Source: Deltaproteobacteria bacterium (lineage in GTDB: Bacteria; CG2-30-53-67). Taken from it: a DNA stretch of 64,000 nt. The notes beneath the pieces are model-generated. The model was given only the letters and a program-made list of their open reading frames with translations. It did not search any database and had not been told where the DNA came from. Made by a program: the position numbers and the translations under genes. The first letter of the stretch is position 1; every line of letters begins with the position of its first letter. This document shows, in pieces, positions 27,114 through 39,273 of this stretch. The DNA is taken from NCBI GenBank assembly GCA_013151235.1, contig JAADIO010000033.1, positions 1-64,000 of the forward strand, given 5' to 3'.

Positions 27114-27956
27114 TCAGGATTTCCCGTACCAGTTCCACTCCTGGGAACGGTAGCGTTCCCGGCCGAGCCGGCCGGTCTCTTTCCATTCCTTCCGGGTCAA
27201 TTTCGTCTGCAGAAACTCGACTCCCAAGGCCTTCCGAAAACCCCGGATCAGCGATTCTTTCAGCAGATCAGTCTCATGGAACCCCTTTAAAATGTCCGTG
27301 ATGGAGGTCATTCCCTCTCCGGTCTTCTTACGTTTCTTATCGGTCGATCTCTGCAAAACTTCATTAAATTCTCTTTGCCCCGCCATAGAGATCAGAATGG
27401 ACCCCTGCTGCAGGATACCGTAGGACATGCGCCGTTGGGCGCTTCCGACCAGTTTTTTCCCTCCCACGGTAATCTCATACCAGGAAGGGGAATCGAAACA
27501 GTTCGGAGAACGCCCCCCGGCCCGCTGCCGACGTTGTCTCTTTTTGTGAAAAGAAACCAGTTCGACATCGAGTCCTAAAAGTCGAAGACCGTTCAGAAGT
27601 CCGTTGCTGAGCATGCGATAACTCTCAAGGACGCTTCCCCCCGCTCCCGGGGCGGAACGGGGCAGCAGGATACTGTAGGTCAGCTCCTGATGATGGAAAA
27701 CGGCCCGGCCGCCCGTCAGGCGCCGGACAACATTCCAGCCGCGGGACTCGCAGTCCCGGAGATTAAATTCGTCAACCACCTTCTGGAAATAACCGATGGT
27801 AATGGAGGGTCTGGACCATGTATAGAAACGGAGAACCGGACGGGCATCCTGTTCCTTCATCCGGGAAAGGAGGACCTCATCGACGGCCATATTGAAAAAG
27901 GCGTCATGGGAACCTGTATCAAGGAAGGACCAAGTATTCGTTGTGCTGCTATCCAT
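27114..27956 (-). CDS. lplA: lipoate-protein ligase / octanoyltransferase family (LplA/LipM)
   Basis: The 280 residues belong to the biotin/lipoate ligase fold: WSFLDTGSHDAFFNMAVDEV, RPSITIGYFQ, VVRRLTGGRAVFHHQELTYS (the RRxxGGxxVFH signature) and GKKLVGSAQRR with the catalytic-type lysine. It attaches lipoate or octanoate to lipoyl domains of dehydrogenases or GcvH. LplA and LipM cannot be told apart with certainty from sequence by eye; no separate C-terminal LplA accessory domain is present. The gene stands behind the palindromic element and may share the transcript of the LpoA-like gene. Confidence 0.85.
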   Translation of the reverse strand: MDSSTTNTWSFLDTGSHDAFFNMAVDEVLLSRMKEQDARPVLRFYTWSRPSITIGYFQKVVDEFNLRDCESRGWNVVRRLTGGRAVFHHQELTYSILLPRSAPGAGGSVLESYRMLSNGLLNGLRLLGLDVELVSFHKKRQRRQRAGGRSPNCFDSPSWYEITVGGKKLVGSAQRRMSYGILQQGSILISMAGQREFNEVLQRSTDKKRKKTGEGMTSITDILKGFHETDLLKESLIRGFRKALGVEFLQTKLTRKEWKETGRLGRERYRSQEWNWYGKS

Positions 27957-27983
27957 GGGGAATGAGGATCACAATCTGCCGTG

Positions 27984-28113
27984 TAACGGCACAGTAAAAA
28001 GCTCCGGATGCAAGGCGCGAAGGTTTTGAGGAGTGAGGCGTACTTTTTTGTACGTCGAAATGAGCTCAAAACCTGATAAACGAAGTAGACGGAGCTTTTT
28101 TATGTGCCGTTTA
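27984..28113. repeat. 130-bp intergenic palindromic element
   Basis: Outer arms TAACGGCACAGTAAAAAGC (from 27984) and the complement of GCTTTTTTATGTGCCGTTTA (to 28113) pair; inside, AGGTTTTGAG (28021-28030) pairs with CTCAAAACCT (28064-28073), and GCGTAC with GTACGTC around a T6 tip. The element overlaps the last codon of the LpoA-like gene. I recognise this type of long imperfect palindrome as dispersed in several deltaproteobacterial genomes. Confidence 0.8.
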
Positions 28114-30051
28114 GTTGATCTGTTCGAGAGACCCTTTATGTACCTGAATCAGGAAGAGTTCTTTCTCCATTTCTCCATTGGGTAAGACTCGTGTCAGGCC
28201 GGAAATGCCGGGGTAATTCCGGAAGGACTCCAGGCCCTGACGGATGTCATCACGGGTACGCCCGCCCCGAAACAGTGCCTGTAGAATCATTTCCGCTGCA
28301 TCATAGGCCTGGGCGGTAAAAAGAGTCGGTTCCTCTCCATAGGCATGGCGGTATGCCTGCACAAATTCCGCAATATCCGTATGGTTGCTTCCTGCAAAGA
28401 AACCGTCGGTAAATACCGCTCCTTCGACAAAACGTTCTCCCCGGTGGATCAGTTCCGGTGAATCCCAGTTATGACTTCCTAATAATTGGACATGCTCGAT
28501 ATTATAAAAGGCAAGCTGCGGTGCGATCAACCCCACATCATCCGCATACCCCGGCATATAAAGAGCATCAAAACTCGGGTAATAATTTTTATGCCACTCT
28601 TCCATGGGGTATTCCGTCAGGTCGATCATGTCGGAATACCGGGAGAGGATCCCCGCAATGTCGGCATCGACGATCTTCCGGATCTCCGGTCCGAAGTCGA
28701 CAGCACCTCTCGGGTAGGAAATCCGGCAGAAGACTTCTCCCCCCAGATTGTTCACTTCCTCTTCAAACAGCTTCGCAAGTTCCCTGCCGTAATTGTCGTC
28801 CGGATAAAGAACTGCGAAAGAATGGAGATCCCGCTGTGCCACGGCAAAGCGGGCGATTGTCCGGGCCTGTGCTTCATTGGTCATGGCGTTTCGGAAGACC
28901 TCTTTTCCCAGATCCCCAATCCCTTCCGCCGTGGCCGTCGGGGTAATCATCGGCAGGCCGTTCTTGTCCGCTACCGTCGAGGCCTCGACCACGGACCGGC
29001 TCGTCACCGGCCCGATTACGGAAACGACATTCGGATCCTTTGCGAGTGAAGTCATCTCGGAAGCCGCCCGCCGGGGATCACCTTTTGAATCCCGGACGGC
29101 CAGCGAAACCTTTTCCTCCCCAAAAAGGGTATTGAAATTGTCCAGGGAAAGCCGAACCCCCTGCAGCACCTGACGGCCGACCCCTTTCAATGGCCCGGAT
29201 TGCGGGACAATGCAGCCAATGCGCAGGTTCCGGATCGATTCAAGATTTCCTTCCTGCACCACAAAACGATCCGCTTCATCCCGCAAGGGGTGCCCCGGAA
29301 AACGTTCGATAAAATTCTTGAAGATCCTTGATGCCCGGAAGTAATTCCCTTTTTTCCAAGCCCGCTTTCCCATGACATACAACGCAACACCACCCGGGAA
29401 TTCTCCGGGTGCTTCCCGGCGCATCTGCCGGAGCTGGTCATCCGTCAGCGATCGGCCCATGGCATCCGCCATCTCGTCATAAATCGTCCGTCCTGTCGGA
29501 CCTGTCCCGACCAGAAAGACTGCCTTCTTAAACTGCGACAGGGCCAGCTCCGGATCATCCCGATGCAGAAAGATCTCCCCCCGCAGCAGATATCCCCGTG
29601 CCGACAGTTCCCGGTCCTTTGCCGTACGGAGGAGGGAGCGTAATAATGCCAACGCTTCCTCATCCCGATTCGACTCCACGGCGATTTTTGCCGTCAGGAG
29701 TTTGGCCTGCCCCGCCTCGGAGGCCCCGGGGGTGGACTCCATCAGGGCCTGAAGAATACGACGAGCCTTGTCCGGTTCGTGGAGAAAATAATAGGAACGT
29801 CCGAAATTTAATGCCGCACCGGCTGGAAGTGCTTGTCCCGGATGCCGGGTAAGATAGGATTGATAAAGATGGACGACCTTCCGGTAGTGCCCCTGCTGAA
29901 AGGACGCATCCGCCCGGGCCAGTCCCTCTTCCCGGACACGATGCGTCTGCACCGGCATACATGCCGCCAGACAGAAGAACAGAAAGAAAAGGGTCCCTAC
30001 CCCTGTCCGCGTGAACTTCTCTTTTCCGGAAAGCTCGAGGGTCGTCGTCAC
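28111..30051 (-). CDS. LpoA-like lipoprotein with TPR and periplasmic-binding-protein domains
   Basis: The 646 residues begin with a lipoprotein signal (hydrophobic FFLFFCLAAC, cysteine as the lipid anchor), followed by TPR-type helices (about 40-270) and a type I periplasmic binding protein fold (IGCIVPQSGPLKGVGRQVLQ, VIGPVTSRSVVEA, FAVLYPDDNYGRELAKLF). This is the arrangement of LpoA, which activates penicillin-binding protein 1A, and of amino-acid binding proteins. It follows the fumarase beta gene by 34 bp. Whether it regulates cell-wall synthesis or binds a ligand is not decided by sequence. Confidence 0.8.
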   Translation of the reverse strand: MTTTLELSGKEKFTRTGVGTLFFLFFCLAACMPVQTHRVREEGLARADASFQQGHYRKVVHLYQSYLTRHPGQALPAGAALNFGRSYYFLHEPDKARRILQALMESTPGASEAGQAKLLTAKIAVESNRDEEALALLRSLLRTAKDRELSARGYLLRGEIFLHRDDPELALSQFKKAVFLVGTGPTGRTIYDEMADAMGRSLTDDQLRQMRREAPGEFPGGVALYVMGKRAWKKGNYFRASRIFKNFIERFPGHPLRDEADRFVVQEGNLESIRNLRIGCIVPQSGPLKGVGRQVLQGVRLSLDNFNTLFGEEKVSLAVRDSKGDPRRAASEMTSLAKDPNVVSVIGPVTSRSVVEASTVADKNGLPMITPTATAEGIGDLGKEVFRNAMTNEAQARTIARFAVAQRDLHSFAVLYPDDNYGRELAKLFEEEVNNLGGEVFCRISYPRGAVDFGPEIRKIVDADIAGILSRYSDMIDLTEYPMEEWHKNYYPSFDALYMPGYADDVGLIAPQLAFYNIEHVQLLGSHNWDSPELIHRGERFVEGAVFTDGFFAGSNHTDIAEFVQAYRHAYGEEPTLFTAQAYDAAEMILQALFRGGRTRDDIRQGLESFRNYPGISGLTRVLPNGEMEKELFLIQVHKGSLEQIN

Positions 30052-30085
30052 TTCTTCTCCCGATGACCGGTCATGACCTTAATCG

Positions 30086-30661
30086 TCACACCGTTTTGTG
30101 TTTCTTCTGTCTGCGGTAGCGCTTCCAGCCCGTTTTGAAAAGATCCCCGCCGTAAATATCATTGGCGACAATCGCAGGAAAATCTTCAAAGACAATCTGC
30201 CGGATTGCTTCCGGACCCAATTCCGGGTAGGCAATCACACGACTCTCTTTGATCTTTTCCGAAAGAAGAGCGGCCGCACCTCCGACGGCCGTGAAATAGA
30301 CAGCCCGGAACTCGACCATACTTTGTATCACTTCCCGGGAACGTTGACCTTTTCCGACCATTCCCTTCAATCCGAGTCGGAGGAGCTCCGGTGTGTAAGG
30401 ATCCATACGGCCGGCGGTTGTGGGACCGGCGGAACCGATGACCCGGCCGGGGGGTTCCGGTGCAGGTCCGACATAGTAGATCACCTGGCCGGCCGGGTCA
30501 AAGGGGAGTTCACCCCCCTCCCGGAGAGTTTTGAGTATACATTGATGGGCGGCATCCCGGGCGGTATAGGCGACGCCATTCAGAAGAACCAGGTCCCCGA
30601 TGTTCAGCTTGGCAATTTCTTCATCCTTGAGCGGCGTACTCAAGCGAATCGGTCCGGACAT
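30086..30661 (-). CDS. fumarate hydratase class I, beta subunit
   Basis: The 191 residues match the C-terminal domain of class I (iron-sulfur) fumarase: GDLVLLNGVAYTARDAAH, YYVGPAPEPPGRVIGSAGPTT, MVGKGQRS, and the end FPAIVANDIYG. The start ATG 30661 sits behind GAGGAGG; a longer frame would overlap the alpha-subunit gene. Together with the alpha subunit it hydrates fumarate to malate; two-gene versions are typical of anaerobes and archaea, single-chain versions of enterobacteria. Confidence 0.93.
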   Translation of the reverse strand: MSGPIRLSTPLKDEEIAKLNIGDLVLLNGVAYTARDAAHQCILKTLREGGELPFDPAGQVIYYVGPAPEPPGRVIGSAGPTTAGRMDPYTPELLRLGLKGMVGKGQRSREVIQSMVEFRAVYFTAVGGAAALLSEKIKESRVIAYPELGPEAIRQIVFEDFPAIVANDIYGGDLFKTGWKRYRRQKKHKTV

Positions 30662-30674
30662 GGCAATAGCCTCC

Positions 30675-33678
<3,004 letters not shown>

Positions 33679-33695
33679 CAGACAAACACTCCTTT

Positions 33696-35495
33696 CTATT
33701 CGCTCTTGATTAAATCTTCAAATCGAATGTCAACTCCCAGTATGCCGACAATCTCCTCCTTCCGAAAGATCGGAGTAGAAACGGTAATCGCGAGAACATT
33801 GGTGGTCCTCGATGTATAGAGATCGGTCACATGGGTTGACCCGTCCTTCATCGGGCCGATATACCAGGGGCGCTCGGAAAAATCCTCCTTGACGGAGAAG
33901 ATCTTGTACTTGGCTTTGTCACCGACCTGTGTGATGTTTTTTGTAACCTTGATTCCTTCCGTATCCGTCACATAACAGAACTGGATAAAAGGATTGTCGT
34001 GAACAAGCTTCTGAAGGACTTTTTCGACCTTCAGATGGTTCATGGTTCTCATGGCCGGAGATGCGGCGGCCTCCTCCACGATCTCTTGGGCGATATCCAG
34101 GGCTCTGGCCTTCAACTTGTCCAGATCGGAGATAAAATATTCGGGCAGATGTTTCCGGGCTTGGCGAAGGATCTCTTCATTCGACATGGCGGTGATCCGT
34201 CCTGCGGCATACTGTTCGGCGACCCATTTCTGGATACGGACCAATCCCGGATGGGTCTTCGGAATTTTCCGGCCGCCCGTCTGGCGCACATGGGTATTGA
34301 CCCAGTAACTGAGCCCCGCCACACCGGATTTGTCGGTAATGGTTACCCCGAGAGGACGGTTGAGAATCGATTTCGTATCAAAGATGTTATAGATCTCCTC
34401 GTTTTTTAACACGCCGTCGGCATGGATTCCGGCCTTGGTGGTATTGAACTCCTCGCCGACAAAGGGGTAGTTCGGCGGGATCGGATAGTTCAGCTCGTCC
34501 TGAAAATAGTCGGCAATCTCCGTAATTACTGTCGCATCGATCCCATCCCGCTCCCCTTTGAGGCCCATGTATTCAATAATCAAACCTTCGATCGGGGGAT
34601 TGCCGGTCCGCTCCCCGAAACCGAGCAGGGTACCGTTTGCAGCGGCACAGCCGTAGAGCCAGGCCGTCGAAGCGTTGGCAAGAACCTTATGAAAATCGTT
34701 ATGCCCATGCCACTCCAGCAGACGGGAAGGAACACCGCCGTAATGGATCAGTCCGTAGATCATCTCCCCTACCCCCCGGGGCAGGGCCGCCCCCGGATAA
34801 GGAACGCCGTATCCCATGGTGTCGCAGGCCCGGACCTTGATCGGAATCCCGCTCTCCTCGGAGAGACGCATCAGTTCATTCACGAAGGGGATGACAAATC
34901 CGTAAAAATCGGCACGGGTAACATCTTCCAGATGACAGCGGGGAATGATCCCGGCATCAAGCGAGGCCCGGACCACATCCAGATAGCCATCCAGGGCTTG
35001 TTTTCGAGATTTTTTTAACTTCAGAAAGATATGGTAGTCGGAACAGGAAGTGAGGATCCCCGTCTCCTTGAGGCCCATTTCCTTTACCAGTTGAAAGTCT
35101 TCTTTCTTCGCTCGAATCCAACCGGTTACCTCCGGAAACTCATAGCCCCGGTCCAGGCACATCCGAACGGCCTCTTTGTCCTTGTCGCTGTAAAGGAAAA
35201 ATTCGGATTGACGGATAATCCCTTTGGGCCCCCCGAGTTTGTGGAGCATATCAAAGATCCGGACGATCTGTTCCGAAGTGTAGGGAGGTCTTGCCTGCTG
35301 GCCATCCCGAAACGTCGTATCGGTAATCCAGAAATCCTCCGGCAGAGAAAGAGGGACCAGACGATTTGAAAAAGAGATCTTTGGAACCTCGCTGTAAGGA
35401 AACTGATCCCGTAACAGATTTGGCTGGTTGATATCCTTCAGCTCATAATTGTAATCCCGGGCCACCGCCCGATCATTGTTAATAGACTTTTTCAT
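33696..35495 (-). CDS. HMGL-like TIM-barrel synthase, probable (Re)-citrate synthase, with C-terminal Cache-like domain
   Basis: Residues about 50-480 form a homocitrate/2-isopropylmalate synthase-type enzyme: [17 protein letters not shown] carries the catalytic RDGxQ motif, [17 protein letters not shown] the metal-binding HxH, and a LeuA-like hinge with [12 protein letters not shown] follows. Such proteins act as Re-citrate synthase in Clostridium kluyveri, Syntrophus and other anaerobes. Leading an operon with icd, mdh and fumarase, and with no canonical gltA in the window, it most likely makes citrate from oxaloacetate and acetyl-CoA. From residue about 486 to 599 there is a second domain ([55 protein letters not shown]) with the hallmark of Cache/PDC sensor folds, normally extracytoplasmic. 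No signal or membrane helix is present. Homocitrate synthase is the alternative. Confidence 0.85.
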   Translation of the reverse strand: MKKSINNDRAVARDYNYELKDINQPNLLRDQFPYSEVPKISFSNRLVPLSLPEDFWITDTTFRDGQQARPPYTSEQIVRIFDMLHKLGGPKGIIRQSEFFLYSDKDKEAVRMCLDRGYEFPEVTGWIRAKKEDFQLVKEMGLKETGILTSCSDYHIFLKLKKSRKQALDGYLDVVRASLDAGIIPRCHLEDVTRADFYGFVIPFVNELMRLSEESGIPIKVRACDTMGYGVPYPGAALPRGVGEMIYGLIHYGGVPSRLLEWHGHNDFHKVLANASTAWLYGCAAANGTLLGFGERTGNPPIEGLIIEYMGLKGERDGIDATVITEIADYFQDELNYPIPPNYPFVGEEFNTTKAGIHADGVLKNEEIYNIFDTKSILNRPLGVTITDKSGVAGLSYWVNTHVRQTGGRKIPKTHPGLVRIQKWVAEQYAAGRITAMSNEEILRQARKHLPEYFISDLDKLKARALDIAQEIVEEAAASPAMRTMNHLKVEKVLQKLVHDNPFIQFCYVTDTEGIKVTKNITQVGDKAKYKIFSVKEDFSERPWYIGPMKDGSTHVTDLYTSRTTNVLAITVSTPIFRKEEIVGILGVDIRFEDLIKSE

Positions 35496-35838
35496 ACATG
35501 CTCTCCCATTTCATTACTGTCAGCTACTCCGTTGAGCCCCTGTCTTCCCCAAGGCACTTCTTCGACCTCTCATGGATGATACCCTGTGCAGAATCGGACA
35601 AGAAAGAGTGTTGAAGATGACGTCGGCAAGACGCTTCGGGCAACAGGAATTTGTTCGTTTCGAAACTTTTATACTAATCAATCGGTTATAAATTGTCAAA
35701 TGAAATCGAAGAGTGCAAATTACGCAGAAATCTCCTTTCGCCGGACAACACCGGAATCGGAGACCGAGGTCTTGCAGATTCGTCAGCGGGAGCTACAATG
35801 ACTGCTGAGCAGGTTATCATGTAAAGATGGCTACGCCT
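35496..35838. other. intergenic region upstream of the TCA operon
   Basis: Apart from the promoter at 35671-35699 I see nothing. The 71-codon plus-strand open frame at 35586-35801 has no ribosome binding site and no recognisable composition. Confidence 0.6.
35671..35699 (-). promoter_or_regulatory. sigma-70 promoter of the TCA operon
   Basis: On the minus strand TTGACA (35699-35694) and TAGTAT (35676-35671) are separated by 17 bases, about 170 bases before the citrate-synthase candidate. Confidence 0.7.
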
Positions 35839-35970
35839 TCAGGCCGGTTCTGCTTTTCTCAAATACCTCTTGGGGTAAACAAACCGGATACTTGTGTCCT
35901 GAGCACTAGGACTGGTCGCCCATACCGAAGTGCCTGCTGGGGCACAAAAGATAATCAGCAACTTCTTCAC
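35839..35970 (-). CDS. possible small secreted protein or gene remnant (43 aa)
   Basis: A GTG at 35970 stands 7 bases behind GAGGAGC and starts a 43-residue frame with a signal-peptide-like beginning (VKKLLIIFC) that ends early. It lies 28 bp downstream of the frameshifted NosL-barrel gene on the same strand. I do not recognise the product. It may be a truncated gene, in keeping with the broken neighbour. Confidence 0.3.
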   Translation of the reverse strand: MKKLLIIFCAPAGTSVWATSPSAQDTSIRFVYPKRYLRKAEPA

Positions 35971-35998
35971 CTTTTCTGCTCCTCGTTTTAGGCTGTCA

Positions 35999-37310
35999 TC
36001 AAAACAACGGCAAACGACGTTTATAACTGACCATGCCTTTCCATGACCAGCCTCCACCCATGCCATATTTATTCAGATCCTCATAAATAGGCGTCGCCAC
36101 GGAAAGCATCAGGTTGAAATTGCCGCCAAAAACGGTAAGAAAGCGCCAGCGTAACAGTCCGGCTACCGTGTTGCGAAAGCCACCGCTCTTGGCAATCACC
36201 TCGCTTTGATACTCGCTCTTTGCCGTCCAAATGCCGTCAATCTCAGCGCCGACCAGGAGGTTGTGGAACGGCGTATAATGAAGCGCTGCACCAACGATGG
36301 CGACGTTACCGAATGCATAGTCGTCTGAGTTCTCTGGTCTCACTGTATAGCCTGCCTGCGTATGGAGCCAGAAATCGGCAAAGCGTATGGACCCCAATAA
36401 GCCGCCGCTGATGGTGACGGTACCGGTACCGAGCTGCAGATTTGGGGTTGCAAGAAATGCTGTGTCAAAACCTCCGGCAGGCAGAGTAATCGCGCCATAA
36501 AAGGTGAAAAAACGACTGAAGATCTTATCCCGCCACAGGTTATGGCGCACGAGGATCTCCAGGTCGCTGATACCGCTGTGCGTAGTGCTGGTCATCCTCT
36601 TTCCCCCCATGACATACATATCCATGGTCTTATCCAGGTAGGACGCCTTCACCCGAACGGAAGTACGATGGGTCAGACCGTAGCTAAACATCAGCATGGT
36701 ACCATTAGTCGTCATCGCCTTGGGTCCCATCATTCTGCCCTTGATGAATTCTTCCGGAGTCTGAACCTTCGAACCGACAATCACCTCATCCATATCCATA
36801 TGCATGGAAACGGCGCCGATGGAAAATGCCCCGGCCGGTGGTGTTGTGGCGGTAAGGATGCGGACCGGCATGGCCATACCCATGGGAGAGACCGAAGATA
36901 GCACTTGATCAAAGGAAAGGACAGCACCGCCGTACCCGGCGGCAAAGGTTTTGGCCGCACCATCACCGCGAAATGCGATAATATTGGGGATCATGTCCGG
37001 GATCACCTTGCTGCCGATCACATAACGGGCTTCCCAAGCAGCAACCTCCTGGCCGGTATTAAAGTCATGGACCATTAATGCGGGAAAAGGCATTCGGGCC
37101 ACCCTTCGCATCGATCAGCCGGACGAGATCAGCCACACCGCAGGTGTGCTCGGTTTCGGTCTTGCTGACAGCCGTGGCCACAGTCCGGTGATAAACATCC
37201 AGGTACATACCGCAGATCCGGCAGCAGGAATGCGGATCGGCTGCCTGCGTGCCTGCGGCCATACAGACAACAGTAATCCCTGCAACAAACACAATGATCC
37301 TGAACTTCAT
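35999..37310 (-). pseudogene. NosL-type copper protein fused to a Met-rich outer-membrane barrel, frameshifted
   Basis: From ATG 37310 (behind GGAGGGAAC) a secreted protein begins: signal peptide ending in GTQAAD, then CCRICGMYLDVY, the Cu(I)-binding CxxCGM motif of NosL, then CGVADLVRLIDAKGG. This frame stops at 37065. The NosL domain plainly continues in the next frame with ALMVHDFNTGQEVAAWEARY and GDGAAKTFAAGYGGAVLSFDQV, followed by about 290 residues of beta-barrel character rich in Met and His (SPMGMAMPVR, VSMHMDMDEV, RMMGPKAMTTNGTMLMFSYG) ending in LPLF. Together they would make one protein of about 436 residues. The frame changes near 37080-37112, around TTTTCCCG. A true pseudogene, a sequence error or programmed frameshifting are all possible. 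Confidence 0.75.
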
Positions 37311-37392
37311 ACATGTTCCCTCCTCCCGGTTATAGTCAGCCTGTTTTACCTCGAAGTGTTGAAAAACTGAAACAAGGACTGTAACCAATGCA

Positions 37393-37764
37393 TCAGGTGT
37401 TACAGGAGGACAAGAACTTGGAGATAACACTCCTGACTTCGTTAATCATAAAGGGTTTGTTAATAAAGGTTGAGACGCCGGCCGCCTCTGCCTTGTTCTT
37501 CTCGATAGCCGAGCTGTAAGCCGTCATCATGATAATCTTGGCGCCCGGCTGCAACTCTCGAGCCATTTTTACAACCTCGATCCCATTCATGTCCGGCATA
37601 ACCAAGTCGGTGATGATTAGAACAAACCGTTCCTCCTTAATCTTTTCGATGGCTTCCAGCCCGCTTGCAACGCAAACGACCTTGCATTTCTCTCTTCCAA
37701 TCAATTTTTGGATTGACCAGCGTACCAACTTCTCATCGTCAACCACTAATATTTTCCTGCCCAT
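37393..37764 (-). CDS. single-domain response regulator
   Basis: The 123-residue protein is a lone receiver domain: KILVVDDEKLVRW, phospho-acceptor Asp in LIITDLVMPDMNG, IIMMTAY and a conserved lysine in FINKPF. ATG 37764 is preceded by GAGGAC. No kinase is adjacent; the gene lies 82 bp upstream of the NosL-barrel gene on the same strand. Its partner is unknown. Confidence 0.85.
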   Translation of the reverse strand: MGRKILVVDDEKLVRWSIQKLIGREKCKVVCVASGLEAIEKIKEERFVLIITDLVMPDMNGIEVVKMARELQPGAKIIMMTAYSSAIEKNKAEAAGVSTFINKPFMINEVRSVISKFLSSCNT

Positions 37765-38009
37765 GTTATTTGTCCTCATACACAATCGTGAATCGAAAGG
37801 AGCGAACTTATGCTCGGATCACATCTATGGAAGTTGTTGATGCAATATTGATACCTCTTACATGATCTGCGTGATGCGAACCGATCTCTATCTAACGGGA
37901 AGGACCTGAGTTGTCAATCAACAAACAGGAAACTGATTTCGCCTATCCGAGGGTGGGAATATAGGAATAATACGATGCCCCCTTCCGTCATTGTCCGAAA
38001 GGGGAAACA

Positions 38010-38038
38010 GGTGCCGGACAGTTTTTTTGTCCGGCACC
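38010..38038 (-). terminator. hairpin downstream of the DUF3034-like gene
   Basis: GGTGCCGGACA (38010-38020) pairs perfectly with TGTCCGGCACC (38028-38038) around a 7-base T/A loop, 11 bases after the stop codon. A U-tract is missing, so termination strength is uncertain. Confidence 0.55.
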
Positions 38039-38049
38039 CCGGACGATGA

Positions 38050-38928
38050 TTAGAAGTCATACTTCATGTTCATATAGAAGCCCGTATTCACATTTCGGTT
38101 CACAACATTACCGAAATTAACCACTGCCCCCGTAATTGAAAGCCCTTTGGTCGGAAAATAGGCAATAAAAAAATCGGTCCAGTTGTCTTCCCGGAAGGAC
38201 CCGATCCCGGGGACGCTCTTGTACTCGTTCGGTTTGCCCCGAAACTCAAAACCGACGGCCACGTTTGCTTCCGGAAACACTGCAAGTGAAGCTTCCGGTT
38301 CAATGTTTCCGTCCTTACTGAACCCGAGATAACCGGTCTGAACCGCCTTTGTGTAACGGCTCCCCACGTTAATAAGAACCGGCATCTTCCACCCTTTGTA
38401 GAGCTTGGTCACTGAAAGGCAGTAATCTACCCCGGAAGCGTGATCCAGACCGGCGGCCGTAAAGGCGCCTCCTCCATTTTTGTCTGCATGATCCACGTCC
38501 TGATTCTTTTTATATTCTACGGACACTGAAACAGCCGGAAGATTTTCGGTCTCTTTGAGCAGAAGGAGTTTGGCGTGATAGGTATCCATGGTTAACTCAT
38601 CAATGCCGATATTTAAACCGTTTCCCCCAAGGAGGTTGGTCGTGTCAAAGATCGTCCGGGCAAAACCTAACTCCAAACGGTCGGTGATGGTCTCATTGAA
38701 ATGATAAACATTCACGTTAAAATTTTGTGGAAAAATATATGTGGCACCCACCGTCGGTCGGCCGAAGGTCTTACCTTCTACCGGAGGGTTAGTCAGGTAG
38801 GCCCAGGGGATCAGACCTCCGCCTCCTTCTCCTTCAATATTGACAACCGGCGGACCGGCAATCGCACTTGCAGACAACAAAAAAACAAAGAGTAGAACCA
38901 GAGAAAGCAAATGAATCACTCTTTTCAT
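38050..38928 (-). CDS. DUF3034-like outer-membrane protein
   Basis: The 292 residues start with a signal peptide (LLFVFLLSASAIAG) and continue with VVNIEGEGGGGLIPWAYLTN, which resembles the N-terminal NLEGxGG...PLAY pattern of the DUF3034 family, followed by regularly alternating beta-strand segments and a C-terminal aromatic (MKYDF). It is thus likely an outer-membrane beta-barrel of unknown role; family members often occur in respiratory, denitrifying bacteria. A good AAAGGAGGGC precedes the start. A candidate sigma-54 promoter lies about 350 bp upstream, beyond which the sigma-54 activator is encoded. Confidence 0.65.
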   Translation of the reverse strand: MKRVIHLLSLVLLFVFLLSASAIAGPPVVNIEGEGGGGLIPWAYLTNPPVEGKTFGRPTVGATYIFPQNFNVNVYHFNETITDRLELGFARTIFDTTNLLGGNGLNIGIDELTMDTYHAKLLLLKETENLPAVSVSVEYKKNQDVDHADKNGGGAFTAAGLDHASGVDYCLSVTKLYKGWKMPVLINVGSRYTKAVQTGYLGFSKDGNIEPEASLAVFPEANVAVGFEFRGKPNEYKSVPGIGSFREDNWTDFFIAYFPTKGLSITGAVVNFGNVVNRNVNTGFYMNMKYDF

Positions 38929-39273
38929 GATGAATGCCCTCCTTTACGGATGATTATTGCATCTTTCGCTCTTTTTCACTCATGAGGTACTGCCTTCGGA
39001 ATTACATCAAACCGTCAAGAACCCTTGCAAGAGTTGACCCCCGCCTGCATGTTCCGTATGCCATCACCTCCTTTCCTGCAGGGCTAATCCCGGATTTGTG
39101 TAGACCGGTTGAATATATATAACATGCATGGAAAATCGCTGTTGCAGGAGAGGCTTCAAAAACGTTTTACTAACCCCGCTATCTCTGGACAATCCGTCGG
39201 AGAGTAATAAATGGAAAGTTATAGTTGTCAAACTCTGCCTTCTTCGATATTTTTCTTTTAATCTCTAATCTGT

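Noticed and set aside
35586-35801. Plus-strand 71-codon open frame upstream of the TCA operon
   Set aside because: No ribosome binding site, no hydrophobic or conserved pattern, and it covers the minus-strand promoter.
39105-39125. FNR/CRP-like box TTGAATATATATAA upstream of the DUF3034-like gene
   Set aside because: Only one half fits TTGAT-N4-ATCAA; AT-rich sequence gives such matches by chance.
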